Below, piece after piece: positions 1 to 10,092 of a stretch of 64,000 nucleotides of DNA (position 1 is the first letter of the stretch; each line of letters begins with the position of its first letter). This DNA comes from Streptomyces xanthochromogenes (GTDB lineage: Bacteria > Actinomycetota > Actinomycetes > Streptomycetales > Streptomycetaceae), in the NCBI RefSeq assembly GCF_014650455.1, contig NZ_BMUZ01000005.1:540330-604329 (forward strand), read 5' to 3'. A model generated the notes under the pieces. It was not told the DNA's origin. It searched no databases and was given only the letters and a program-made list of their open reading frames with translations. The translations under genes were made by a program, and so were the position numbers.

Positions 1-486
1 TTCGGCTTCCGCAGCGTCGTCACGGTGGGCCTGGCCTTCGCCGGTACCGGCCTGGTCACGATGGCCGCCGTGCACGCGAACACGCCGTACGCGGACGTGT
101 GGTGGCGCTTGGCGGTCACCGGTGTCGGCTTCGGCCTCACCATGTCCCCGCTGACCGGAGCGGCCATCTCCTCGGTCGGTCCCCGCGAGGGCGGCCTCGC
201 CTCGGGCATCAGCAGCACCACGCGCCAGATCGGCGCGGTCTTCGGGGTCGCGGTGCTCGGTGCCGTCGTACGCACACGTCAGGAGCAGGGCGCCTCCTTC
301 GGCAGCGGGCTGAACACCGCGTTCCTCACCGCCGGGATCGTCACGCTGGTCAGCGCCGTCTTCACCGCCCTGTGGCTGGTGCGCCGGCAGGCGCCCGCGC
401 CCGGCGCCTCCGGCCCCGACGCACCGCAGCCCGTCACCGTTCCCGCCACCGCCCCTGAGCCCCAGGTGACGGTCTCCCCACTCTGA
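1..486 (+). CDS. MFS drug-efflux transporter (DHA2/EmrB-QacA type), C-terminal part; 5' end outside window
   Basis: The reading frame is open from base 1, so only the last 161 residues are present. They are hydrophobic, with about four membrane segments, and include a GLASGISSTTRQIGAVFG stretch typical of the last helices of 14-TM DHA2 exporters. A hydrophilic Pro/Ala-rich tail follows. Family role: proton-driven export of drugs or secondary metabolites across the cytoplasmic membrane. It lies 100 bp upstream of a LuxR regulator and faces the C5N cassette, so export of that cluster's product is a reasonable inference. The substrate cannot be read from sequence. Confidence 0.85.
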   Translation, partial: FGFRSVVTVGLAFAGTGLVTMAAVHANTPYADVWWRLAVTGVGFGLTMSPLTGAAISSVGPREGGLASGISSTTRQIGAVFGVAVLGAVVRTRQEQGASFGSGLNTAFLTAGIVTLVSAVFTALWLVRRQAPAPGASGPDAPQPVTVPATAPEPQVTVSPL

Positions 487-516
487 CCGGCACCCCGGAC
501 ACGCACAGGAGGGTGG

Positions 517-537
517 GCCGCCCCGTTCGGGGCGGGC
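517..537 (+). terminator. GC-rich hairpin after the MFS gene
   Basis: GCCGCCCCG, a TT turn and CGGGGCGG(G)C form an eight- to nine-pair stem with one bulged G. It lies 31 bp after the MFS stop and before the LuxR ribosome site (AAGGAGAAG). There is no T-run, as is usual in high-GC actinobacteria, so it could end or only attenuate transcription. Confidence 0.4.
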
Positions 538-1198
538 CGCCCTCCAACGGCCCGGGGCCCCGCCTCGTACAAGGAGAAGAAGAGCATGTCCCTTCCGACA
601 TCCGAGTCCGCGCGGGGCCTCACCGTTGCCCTGGCGGTCCGCAAGGACATCCACCGCTACGGGCTCGAAGGGATGCTGCATTCCCTGGAGTCGATCGCGA
701 GCATCTTCAGCTATCCGACCATCGCCGACGCCACGCGGGCCGCCCCGGAGCTCTCGCCGGACCTGCTGCTCACCTCCACGGCCGAGCTGGCGGAGGCCAC
801 GGACCCGGCGCTGGCCCGGCAGCTGCGCGAGCACGAGGTGCGCCTGCTGGTCCTCATCGGCCCCGACGAGCGGATGACTCCGGCCTGGGCCTCGCACGTG
901 CACGGTTTCGTGGACCGGTCGGCCCTCCACCTCAGCCTGCTGCGCGACGCGGTCGGCGACGTGAGCGCCGGGCGCTTCCACGTCTCGGCGAGCCTGGCAC
1001 GGCGCTTGATCGTGCCCGCCGACCCCGCCCCCGCCGTCGCCCTGACGGGCCGCGAGACACAGGTCCTGGAACTGGTCGCGGGCGGCCTGAGCAACAAGCA
1101 GGCCGCCCGCTCCCTGGGCATCTCCGAGAACGGCGTCAAACGCCTGATGGGGAACATCCTCGCCAAGCTCAACAGCCCCAACCGCACCCTCGCGGTGG

Positions 1199-2748
<1,550 letters not shown>

Positions 2749-2752
<4 letters not shown>

Positions 2753-3999
2753 ACAAGCTCCTTCACCGCAGAGGTGCGTCCCGCCACGCGGTCGGACGCG
2801 GTGGCGATCTCCAGCTCCTGCCAGATGCCCGCGAGGGCCTCGGCGAACTTCTGCACGTCGGCCTCCGTGTGCGTCGCCGACGGGGCGATGCGCAGGAGTT
2901 CCTCGCCCGCACGGACGCTGGGGGCGTTGATGGCCTGGACGTAGATCTTGTGCCGGTCCAGGAGGAGCGCCGAGGCCTGCTTGCACAGGGCGTCGTCGCC
3001 GACGAGCGCCGAGACGATGTGCGAGTCGGACGACAGGTACGGCACGTCGGCCTCGTCGAGCAGCCGGTGCAGCAACTGGGCGTTCCTGGCCAGGCTCTGC
3101 CGCTCGGCCTCGGAGGTCCGCAGGTGCCGTACGGCGGCCAGGGCACCGGCCGCGGTGGCGGGCGGCAGCGACGTGGTGAAGACGAACGCCCGCGACAGGG
3201 TGCGCACCGCGTCGATCAGGTCCTGCGGTCCGGCGATGTAGCCACCGGCGGTGCCGAGGCCCTTGGCGAGGGTGCCCATGATGACGTCGAACCGGTCGGC
3301 GATCCCCTCGCGCGGCGCTATGCCGGCGCCTTCGGGGCCGTACATGCCGATGGCGTGCACCTCGTCGAGGAAGGTGGTCGCGCCGTACTGGTGGGCCAGT
3401 TCGGCGATCTCGGCGAGCGGCGCCACGTCACCGGACATGGAGTACACCGACTCCAGCACGATCAGCTTGGGTGCCTCCGGGTCCGCCTGCGCGAGGAGCT
3501 CGGCCAGGTGCGCGACGTCGTTGTGCCGGAAGATGCGCTTCTGGGCGCCGCTGCGCCGCAGACCGTCGATGATCGACGCGTGGTTCAGCTCGTCGGAGAA
3601 GACCACGGTGCCCTCGGGGTTGCCCGCGATCACCGCGAGTGCGCCGTCGTTGGCGGTGTAGCCGGAGGTGAAGAGCAGCGCGGCGTCCTTGCCGTGCCAG
3701 TCGGCGAGTTCGCGCTCCAGCTCCACGTGGCGGTGGTTGGTGCCGCCGATGTTGCGGGAGCCGCCGGAGCCGGCGCCGAACCGGGCGACGGCGTCGTGGA
3801 CTGCGGCCAGGACCGCGGGGTGCTGTCCCATTCCGAGGTAGTCGTTGCTGCACCAGACGCTGACCTCGCTGTCCTCGTCGGCCGTGCGGGCGATCGCGCT
3901 GGGGAAGTTTCCGGCCCGGCGGCCGATCTCCAGGAAGGTGCGGGTGCGGCGCTGCTCATCGGTGAGCTGGTCGGTGAAGTAGTCGAGGTGCCTGGGCAT
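2749..3999 (-). CDS. 5-aminolevulinate synthase (cyclising type, C5N biosynthesis)
   Basis: This 416-aa PLP enzyme of the alpha-oxoamine synthase family condenses glycine with succinyl-CoA. Visible motifs are WCSNDYLGMGQHP near the N-terminus, GAGSGGSRNIGGT, DEVHAIGMYG and the PLP lysine in GTLAKGLGTAGGY. Streptomyces makes haem precursors from glutamyl-tRNA, so an ALAS gene is a well-established marker for C5N-unit clusters, where the enzyme also supports cyclisation of aminolevulinyl-CoA. It is 68 bp downstream of the amide synthetase and coupled to the acyl-CoA ligase. The start ATG at 3999 is preceded by GAGAGGAAC. Confidence 0.92.
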
Positions 4000-4067
4000 G
4001 GGGGTTCCTCTCGATCAGCTGAAGGTGAACTGGGCTTGCGTGAAAGGGAAGTTGAGGAGGGCGGGGG

Positions 4068-5648
4068 TCAGGCCGCCGCCGCGCTGTGCTCGCGCAGCCG
4101 CGCCTTGTCGGGCTTGCCCGCCGGGTTCATGGGGAGGTCGTCGAGCACCAGGACCCGCTCGGGGGCCTGGGCCGGGGAGAGGGAGGCGCTGATGTGCTTG
4201 CGCACCGCGTCGGATTCGACGAGCGTGCCGGGGCGGCAGGTCAGCGCGGCGTGGAGGTGCTCGACGCCGTCGGTGTCGCGGATTCCGTAGACGGCCGCGA
4301 GGGCGACGCCGGGGACGGTCAGCAGCTCGCGCTCGACCACGGCCGGGTAGACCTTGACTCCGTCGACCTTGACGACGTCGGAGACGCGGTCGAGCAGATG
4401 GACGTAGCCGCGTTCGTCGCGGTAGCCGATGTCGCCGGTGCGGTACCAGCCGTCGTGCAGCACATCGGCGTCCAGGGCCGGATCGAGGTAGCCGTCCATC
4501 AGCTGCGGCGAACGCATCCGGATCTCACCGACCTGTCCGTCGGCCAGCAGCGCCCCGGTGTCCAGGTCACGGACCTCCACCTGGACCTCGGGGAACACCC
4601 GGCCGACCGTCGCGGCCAGTCCGGGGTCGGCGTGCCCGGCCGGGTCGAGGTAGGTGATGCGGCCGCTCTCCGTGGTGCCGTAGAGCTGGAGCAGGATCGG
4701 GCCGAACACCTCGTGGGCGGCGGCGATGCGGCTCGGCGCTGCCGACGTCCCGCTGTAGCTCAGGCTCCGCAGACCGGCCAGGCCCGCCGCCTCGGCGTTC
4801 CGGTACCCCAGGTCGTCGAGGTGGTCGAGCAGCCGGTACAGCTGGGTGGTGGCCATGAAGGTGCGGGTGACACCGTGCTCGATGACGGCACGCACCACCT
4901 GGCGCGCGTCGAACTCGGGCAGCAGCACGATGTCGCCGCCCACCGCCAGGGCACCGTCGGCCAGGAGCCCGGCGCTGTGGCTCAGCGGGGTGCTGAACAG
5001 GGCGGTGATCCCGGCGGCCTCCGCGGGCGCCTCGATCGCGATGCGCACCGTGCCCTCCCAGGACCGCAGCGACTTGCGGATTCCCTTGGGGCGGCCGGTG
5101 CTGCCGCTGGTGAACATGATCACCGCCAGGTCGTCGGGCTCCCCGCGCTCCGGGGCGACGGCCCCGGGGTCGTCGGTGGGCGCGACCCCGGCGGGTCCGG
5201 CCTGACCGGGACCGACGAGAACCGCTCCGGAACGCTCGGCCAGTTCGGCGGCGCGCGCCGCGCTGGTCGGGTCGGCGTAGAGGACGGTCGCGCCCGTGGC
5301 CCGCAGGATGCCGAGCTGGTCGGTGAGCGGCAGCATGGCCGTGCTGGTACCGGGGTTGGTGGAGCGCAGGAAGCAGACGGCGGCACCGGCCAGGTGTGCG
5401 GCGTGCCGCACGCTGATCATGTCCGGGCTGTTGGGTGCGGTGAGGACGGCGACCACGGTGCCGCGGCCGACGCCGGTGGCGCGCAGGGCGCGATAGGTAC
5501 CGGTGACGACGCGCAGGTACGCGGCCGCCGTCAGCTCCGTACCCGGGTAGCGCAGCACCACCTTGTCCGGCTGCTCCGCCAGCACCTTCAGCACGCCGGG
5601 CACATAGCCACCCACGTTCGACCACCAGGCCTCGCCCGCAGTCACCAT
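4068..5648 (-). CDS. amide synthetase (AMP-forming), C5N unit attachment
   Basis: This 526-aa adenylating enzyme has the P-loop FTSGSTGRPKGIRK, YGTTESGRITY, the TGDIGYRDERGY core and a terminal Lys in NPAGKPDKARL. It is the third member of the C5N trio; in moenomycin (MoeB4) and manumycin-type pathways this ligase links the C5N amine to a carboxylic acid. The ATG at 5648 has AGGAAGGAG upstream and is the first gene of the minus-strand unit. The acyl partner is not encoded in the window. Alternative reading: a generic fatty acyl-AMP ligase; the neighbours argue for the C5N role. Confidence 0.8.
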   Translation of the reverse strand: MVTAGEAWWSNVGGYVPGVLKVLAEQPDKVVLRYPGTELTAAAYLRVVTGTYRALRATGVGRGTVVAVLTAPNSPDMISVRHAAHLAGAAVCFLRSTNPGTSTAMLPLTDQLGILRATGATVLYADPTSAARAAELAERSGAVLVGPGQAGPAGVAPTDDPGAVAPERGEPDDLAVIMFTSGSTGRPKGIRKSLRSWEGTVRIAIEAPAEAAGITALFSTPLSHSAGLLADGALAVGGDIVLLPEFDARQVVRAVIEHGVTRTFMATTQLYRLLDHLDDLGYRNAEAAGLAGLRSLSYSGTSAAPSRIAAAHEVFGPILLQLYGTTESGRITYLDPAGHADPGLAATVGRVFPEVQVEVRDLDTGALLADGQVGEIRMRSPQLMDGYLDPALDADVLHDGWYRTGDIGYRDERGYVHLLDRVSDVVKVDGVKVYPAVVERELLTVPGVALAAVYGIRDTDGVEHLHAALTCRPGTLVESDAVRKHISASLSPAQAPERVLVLDDLPMNPAGKPDKARLREHSAAAA

Positions 5649-6064
5649 GCCGCCCCGCTCCTTCCTGCCACGGCGACCGCGGCAGTCAGCTGTTGACCTG
5701 ACGACTTGAGTCTTCTGGTCGCGAACCATCCGGAACAGGCGTGTTCGTGCACGCCGATGGTGCGCCCGTGCGGCAGCCCGAGGGGGGTACCCGAACGGGT
5801 AGGCCACCCGTTGCCCCTCGTCCTGTCGGCCCCCGGTTCCACCCCGTGCCGCCGGCGTTCAGCCCTGCCCCGACCGGGCCGTGCCGCGCACCTTCCGGCT
5901 TCTCGCCCATCGCTTTTCGTGAACGCTCACCCGGTCTCGGGGACGCGGCTAAAGTCGTCGCCCTGACAACACCGTTCCCCGTGTTCGCCGAGGCCGGCCG
6001 CGCGCGGGAGCGGGACGCGCGCTGGGGAGCGTGCGGTACGTGGTGAACGAGGGGGGAACGGGAC
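5649..6064. other. 416-bp divergent intergenic region
   Basis: This gap separates the C5N operon (leftward) from the lipoprotein gene (rightward) and must hold both promoters. I see no coding sequence. Two short inverted repeats stand out: GACTTGAGTC at 5703-5712, about 55 bp upstream of the amide synthetase start, and ACCCGAACGGGT at 5789-5800. Either could be a regulator site; no clear -35/-10 pair was identified. Confidence 0.4.
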
Positions 6065-6853
6065 GTGGTTCGGAATCGGAGACCTCGGCCGACGGCGGCG
6101 GACAGGAAGAACGCACGCGTGGGGTGCGGCATCATGGTGGCCGCCCTGCTCGTGGTTGGCGGATGCAGCGCGCTGATCAACGGCGACGACGGCGGATCGA
6201 CGGCCAGTTCGTCGGTCAGCTCGACGGCCGGCGCCACAGCCAGTTCATCCGCGAGCGACGCGAAGGACGCGAAGGCCAAGACGGTCGCGGTCAGGAACTT
6301 CGTCGGCATGGGGCTGCAGGCGGCCCAGGACGCGGCGCAGGGCGACGGCATACGCAAGCTCGACTCCACCGACGCGACCGGTCAGGGCCGTTCCCAGCTG
6401 TGGGACCGCAACTGGACCGTCTGCGCGCAGACGCCCGCGGCCGGGAGCTCGATGAGCACCGACGCCACGCTCACGTTCGACACCGTCAAATCGAGCGCGG
6501 GCGAGACGTGTGACGGGGCGGGGCGCGGCAGTAGCAGCACCCCCGCCCCGGCCGCATCCGAGGCCGCGCGGGACGCCGGCGCTGCCCCCACTCCGAGCGT
6601 CGAGGAAGACAACTCCGGCTCCGTGAGCGGCAGTTCGGGCTCGACCGGCGGTGATTCCGCATCATCGACCGGCGGCTCAAGCTCGTCGGGGGACGATGCG
6701 AGTTCCTCCTCGTCCGCGAGCGGCTCACAGCAGGCGCCCGCCGGAGCAACCGCCCTGTGCAACGACGGCTCGTACAGCTACTCCGCGCACCGCCGCGGCA
6801 CGTGCTCGCACCACGGCGGTGTGGCCACCTGGCTCGCCGGCGCACCGTCGTAG
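6065..6853 (+). CDS. secreted lipoprotein with PASTA-like and DUF3761 domains
   Basis: This 262-aa protein has a hydrophobic segment ending in VVGGCSAL, a lipobox-like site around residue 33, so it is probably an exported lipoprotein. Residues ~75-145 (VRNFVGMGLQAAQDAAQ, TVCAQTPAAGSSM) resemble a PASTA domain of the kind that binds cell-wall fragments. A long Ser/Gly-rich linker follows. The last ~30 residues (ALCNDGSYSYSAH, GTCSHHGGV) match DUF3761, a short Cys/His module of unknown role. Start GTG has GAGGGGGGAAC upstream. It stands alone between two divergent or spaced units. Confidence 0.75.
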   Translation: MVRNRRPRPTAADRKNARVGCGIMVAALLVVGGCSALINGDDGGSTASSSVSSTAGATASSSASDAKDAKAKTVAVRNFVGMGLQAAQDAAQGDGIRKLDSTDATGQGRSQLWDRNWTVCAQTPAAGSSMSTDATLTFDTVKSSAGETCDGAGRGSSSTPAPAASEAARDAGAAPTPSVEEDNSGSVSGSSGSTGGDSASSTGGSSSSGDDASSSSSASGSQQAPAGATALCNDGSYSYSAHRRGTCSHHGGVATWLAGAPS

Positions 6854-7080
6854 CGGGCATTCCGTAAACGAGGGCGACCGTCGCGGCCGCCTTTGTATCG
6901 ACCCCGTATCGGCCCCGCGTCCGCCACCGCTCCGTTCCCCCTCGGATCGCCCGTCCGGCCCGCGGGGCGGCCGGGCGGGGCGGTCGCTGTCGTATCGTTC
7001 CTTGCGATCCGCCGAGTCGCCCGCTGCGTACAGATATGACCGAGTTGCACGGGAGGGCTCGCCCTCGAACAGGAGCCGCC

Positions 7081-7809
7081 GTGTCCTCGCCAAGCCCCGC
7101 CCCGGCCGACGCGCGGCCCGTACGTGTGCTGCTGGTCGAGGACGACGACCTCATGCGGCGGGCCTTCGCCGTGGCGCTGGGGCGGTACGGGTACGAGGTC
7201 GAGGCCGCCGCCGACGGGCTCGCGGGGCTGGAGGCGTTCCGGGCCGGAGCCTTCGATCTGCTGGTCCTCGACGTGATGCTGCCGGGGCTCGACGGCATCG
7301 GACTGTGCCGACGGGTCCGGGAGAGCAGTCTCGTCCCGGTGCTGATGATGTCCGCGCGGGGCGACGGACTCGATGTCGTCGCCGGGCTGGAGGCGGGGGC
7401 CGACGACTACGTCGTCAAGCCCGTCGACACGTTCGTCCTGGTCGCCCGCATCCGGTCCCTGCTGCGGCGGGCCACCTACGCCCCACCTCCGTCCGGAGGG
7501 TCCCAACCGGCTGCGGGCGAAGGGGAGTTGCTCGTTTTCGGTGAGCTCTCCATCGACACCGCGGGGCTTGAGGTGTTCGTGTCAGGGGCGCCCGTCGCGC
7601 TCACCCCCACCGAACTGAAACTGCTCCTGGAGTTCGCGGCGCACCCCGGCGTCGTCCTCGAACGGCACACCCTGCTGCGGGACGTCTGGGAGTACGGGTG
7701 GGACGGGGACAGCCGGGTCGTCGACCTGTGTGTACAGCGGCTGCGCAAGAAGCTCGGGCGGGACCGGATCGAGACGGTCCGCGGGTTCGGCTACAAGTTC
7801 CGGCGCTGA
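7081..7809 (+). CDS. OmpR/PhoB-type response regulator
   Basis: This 242-aa protein has a receiver domain at residues ~16-128 with the acidic pair EDDD, phosphoacceptor Asp in LLVLDVMLPG and Lys in VVKPVDTF. A C-terminal winged helix at ~145-240 has LTPTELKLLLE and VDLCVQRLRKKLG. The GTG start at 7081 has AGGAG eight bases upstream. The histidine kinase follows after 5 bp and the ABC exporter after that, so it probably controls that exporter in response to an envelope signal. Confidence 0.93.
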   Translation: MSSPSPAPADARPVRVLLVEDDDLMRRAFAVALGRYGYEVEAAADGLAGLEAFRAGAFDLLVLDVMLPGLDGIGLCRRVRESSLVPVLMMSARGDGLDVVAGLEAGADDYVVKPVDTFVLVARIRSLLRRATYAPPPSGGSQPAAGEGELLVFGELSIDTAGLEVFVSGAPVALTPTELKLLLEFAAHPGVVLERHTLLRDVWEYGWDGDSRVVDLCVQRLRKKLGRDRIETVRGFGYKFRR

Positions 7810-7814
7810 CGTCC

Positions 7815-9095
7815 GTGCGCCCCTTCGCCGCCCTGCGCGGGAAGCTCCCCGCCCCCGCCTCGCTGCGCTGGAAGATCGCCGCCCTCGCCGCGGCCACCGC
7901 GTGCCTGGTCGCGCTGGCCGTCGGCGTCCTCGTCCACCTCTGGACCGCGCGCGACATCCGCGGCCGGGCCGAGGCCCGCGCCTTCAACTCCGTGTACTCG
8001 GCCATGGACACCTACCACCGCACCGGCACCCTCGCCGACGGCGCCGCGCTCGACCCCCCGGACCTCCCCGCCTCGCTGCGCCACCCCGCCGACGGGAACC
8101 GGCACACCGCCTACGACGGGAGCGTGCACGACAACGTGGGGCCCAGCTTCTGGGCCGCCCAGCGGGTCGGCGGGCCGGGCAGCGCCGTCCTCGCCGTCGA
8201 GATCAACATGAGTCCCGAGCTCTACGACCTGCGCCGGCTCGACGCCACCATGGCCGTCGCCTCGCTCGCCTCCGTCGCGGCCGCGGTGCCCCTCGCGGTG
8301 TACGGGGCCGGGCTCGTGGGGCGTCGGCTGCGGCGGGTCTCCGAGACCGCCGTACGCATCTCCGCCGGGGACCTCGACGCGCGGACCGGGCCCACCCGGG
8401 GCCGCGACGAGGTGGCCGACATCGGCGTCGCCGTCGACCTCATGGCCGACAGCCTCGGGCGGCGGCTGCGCGGCGAGCGCCGGTTCACCGCCGACGTCGC
8501 CCATGAACTCCGCACCCCCGTAGGGGGGTTGCTCGCCGCCGTCGATCTGCTGCCGGACGGCGAGACCGAGGACCTGATCCGGGGCCGGGTGCGCGATCTG
8601 CGCGGACTCGTCGAGGACCTCCTGGAGATCTCCCGCCTCGACGCCGGGGCCGAGCTCCCCGCACCGGTTCCGGTGCCGCTCGGCGCCGTCGTCCGCGAGG
8701 CCGTCGCCCGTACCGGACTCGACACCGCTGTCCGTGTCGTGGAGACCCGGCAGACCGTGGAGACCGATCCGCGCCGCCTGGAGCGCATCGTGGGGAACCT
8801 CGTCGTCAACGCCCACCGGCACGGCGGCGCACCCGTCGAGGTCACCGTCGAGGGCCGCACGGTCGTCGTCCGCGACCACGGGCCCGGCTTCCCCGCGGAC
8901 CTGCTCCGCGACGGGCCCCGGCGCTTCCACACCGGGGCGCGGGAGCGCGGTACGGGCCACGGGCTCGGCCTCACCATCGCGTTCGGCCAGGCCCGCGTCC
9001 TCGGCGCCGAGGTGACCCTGCGCAACGCCCCGGGCCCGGACGGCGGGGCCGTCGCCACGCTCCGGCTCCCCGGACCGCAGGTCCCGGGAGCGTAG
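7815..9095 (+). CDS. sensor histidine kinase
   Basis: This 426-aa kinase has a TM helix at residues ~18-40, an extracytoplasmic loop of about 90 residues, a second TM at ~137-160, a HAMP linker, the H-box RRFTADVAHELRTP, an N-box GNLVVNAHRHGG and a G-box HGLGLTIAFG. The GTG at 7815 lies 5 bp after the response-regulator stop, so the two are co-translated. The small external loop suggests sensing of a ligand at the membrane, as in kinases paired with antibiotic-resistance ABC transporters. Confidence 0.92.
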   Translation: MRPFAALRGKLPAPASLRWKIAALAAATACLVALAVGVLVHLWTARDIRGRAEARAFNSVYSAMDTYHRTGTLADGAALDPPDLPASLRHPADGNRHTAYDGSVHDNVGPSFWAAQRVGGPGSAVLAVEINMSPELYDLRRLDATMAVASLASVAAAVPLAVYGAGLVGRRLRRVSETAVRISAGDLDARTGPTRGRDEVADIGVAVDLMADSLGRRLRGERRFTADVAHELRTPVGGLLAAVDLLPDGETEDLIRGRVRDLRGLVEDLLEISRLDAGAELPAPVPVPLGAVVREAVARTGLDTAVRVVETRQTVETDPRRLERIVGNLVVNAHRHGGAPVEVTVEGRTVVVRDHGPGFPADLLRDGPRRFHTGARERGTGHGLGLTIAFGQARVLGAEVTLRNAPGPDGGAVATLRLPGPQVPGA

Positions 9096-9250
9096 GCCCT
9101 TGGCCGTACGGCTGTCGCAGGACTGCCGCACGGTGGCGCGTCAGCCGATACGGGCGTGCCCCGGTCCCGATACATCCGCCGGACACCCTTCGAAGTGACC
9201 GTTCGCCCTGTTCCGCAGCCGAACCCCGCACTCGAAGTGGAGCCCACTCC

Positions 9251-10033
9251 GTGACCGCCAACTCCCTCACCGCACAAGCCCTTTACCCCGAACCGGGGGT
9301 CGCGGCGGCCGCCACCGACCTGTGCAAGGTGTACGGCAGCGGGGACACCCGGGTCGTCGCCCTCGACCGGGTCAGCATCGGGTTCCGCGAGGGCGAGTTC
9401 ACCGCGATCATGGGGCCGTCGGGCTGCGGCAAGTCCACGTTGATGCACTGCGCCGCCGGCCTCGACGCGGCCACTTCCGGGTCCGTCCGCATCGGCACCA
9501 CCGAGCTGGGCACCCTCGACGACCGCCGGCTCACCGAGCTGCGCCGGGACCGTGTCGGCTTCATCTTCCAGGCGTTCAACCTGCTGCCCACGCTCACCGC
9601 CCTGGAGAACATCACGCTCCCGATGGACATCGCGGGCCGGGAGCCCGACCGGGAGTGGCTCGACCGGATCATCTCCATGGTGGGTCTGGCCGACCGGCTC
9701 GGCCACCGCCCCGCGCAGCTCTCCGGGGGCCAGCAGCAGCGCGTCGCCGTGGCCCGGGCCCTGGCGTCCCGGCCGGCGATCGTCTTCGGCGACGAACCGA
9801 CGGGCAACCTCGACTCGCACGCGGGGGCCGAGGTGCTGGGGTTCCTGCGCGGCTCCGTACGGGAGCTGGGGCAGACCGTGGTCATGGTGACCCATGACCC
9901 GGTCGCCGCGTCGTACGCGGACCGGGTCGTCTTCCTCGCCGACGGGCGGATCGTCGACGAGATGCTCCGCCCCAGTGCCGAGGGGGTGCTCGACCGGATG
10001 CGGGGCTTCGAGCCCCGGCCCCGCACCCCCTGA
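9251..10033 (+). CDS. ABC transporter ATP-binding protein (MacB/LolD type)
   Basis: This 260-aa ATPase has Walker A GPSGCGKST, signature LSGGQQQRVAVARAL, Walker B IVFGDEPTGNLD and switch His in MVTHD. It pairs with the FtsX-like permease 59 bp downstream. Family role: energising an exporter or mechanotransmission complex for lipids, peptides or antibiotics. It lies 155 bp after the kinase; that gap holds two related CTTCGAAGTG/CTCGAAGTGG boxes near 9188 and 9231 that could bind the response regulator. Confidence 0.93.
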   Translation: MTANSLTAQALYPEPGVAAAATDLCKVYGSGDTRVVALDRVSIGFREGEFTAIMGPSGCGKSTLMHCAAGLDAATSGSVRIGTTELGTLDDRRLTELRRDRVGFIFQAFNLLPTLTALENITLPMDIAGREPDREWLDRIISMVGLADRLGHRPAQLSGGQQQRVAVARALASRPAIVFGDEPTGNLDSHAGAEVLGFLRGSVRELGQTVVMVTHDPVAASYADRVVFLADGRIVDEMLRPSAEGVLDRMRGFEPRPRTP

Positions 10034-10092
10034 TCCCGGACAAGACCCCCGGGCGCCGCACCACCACGACACCACTCAGGACTGAGAAGCCC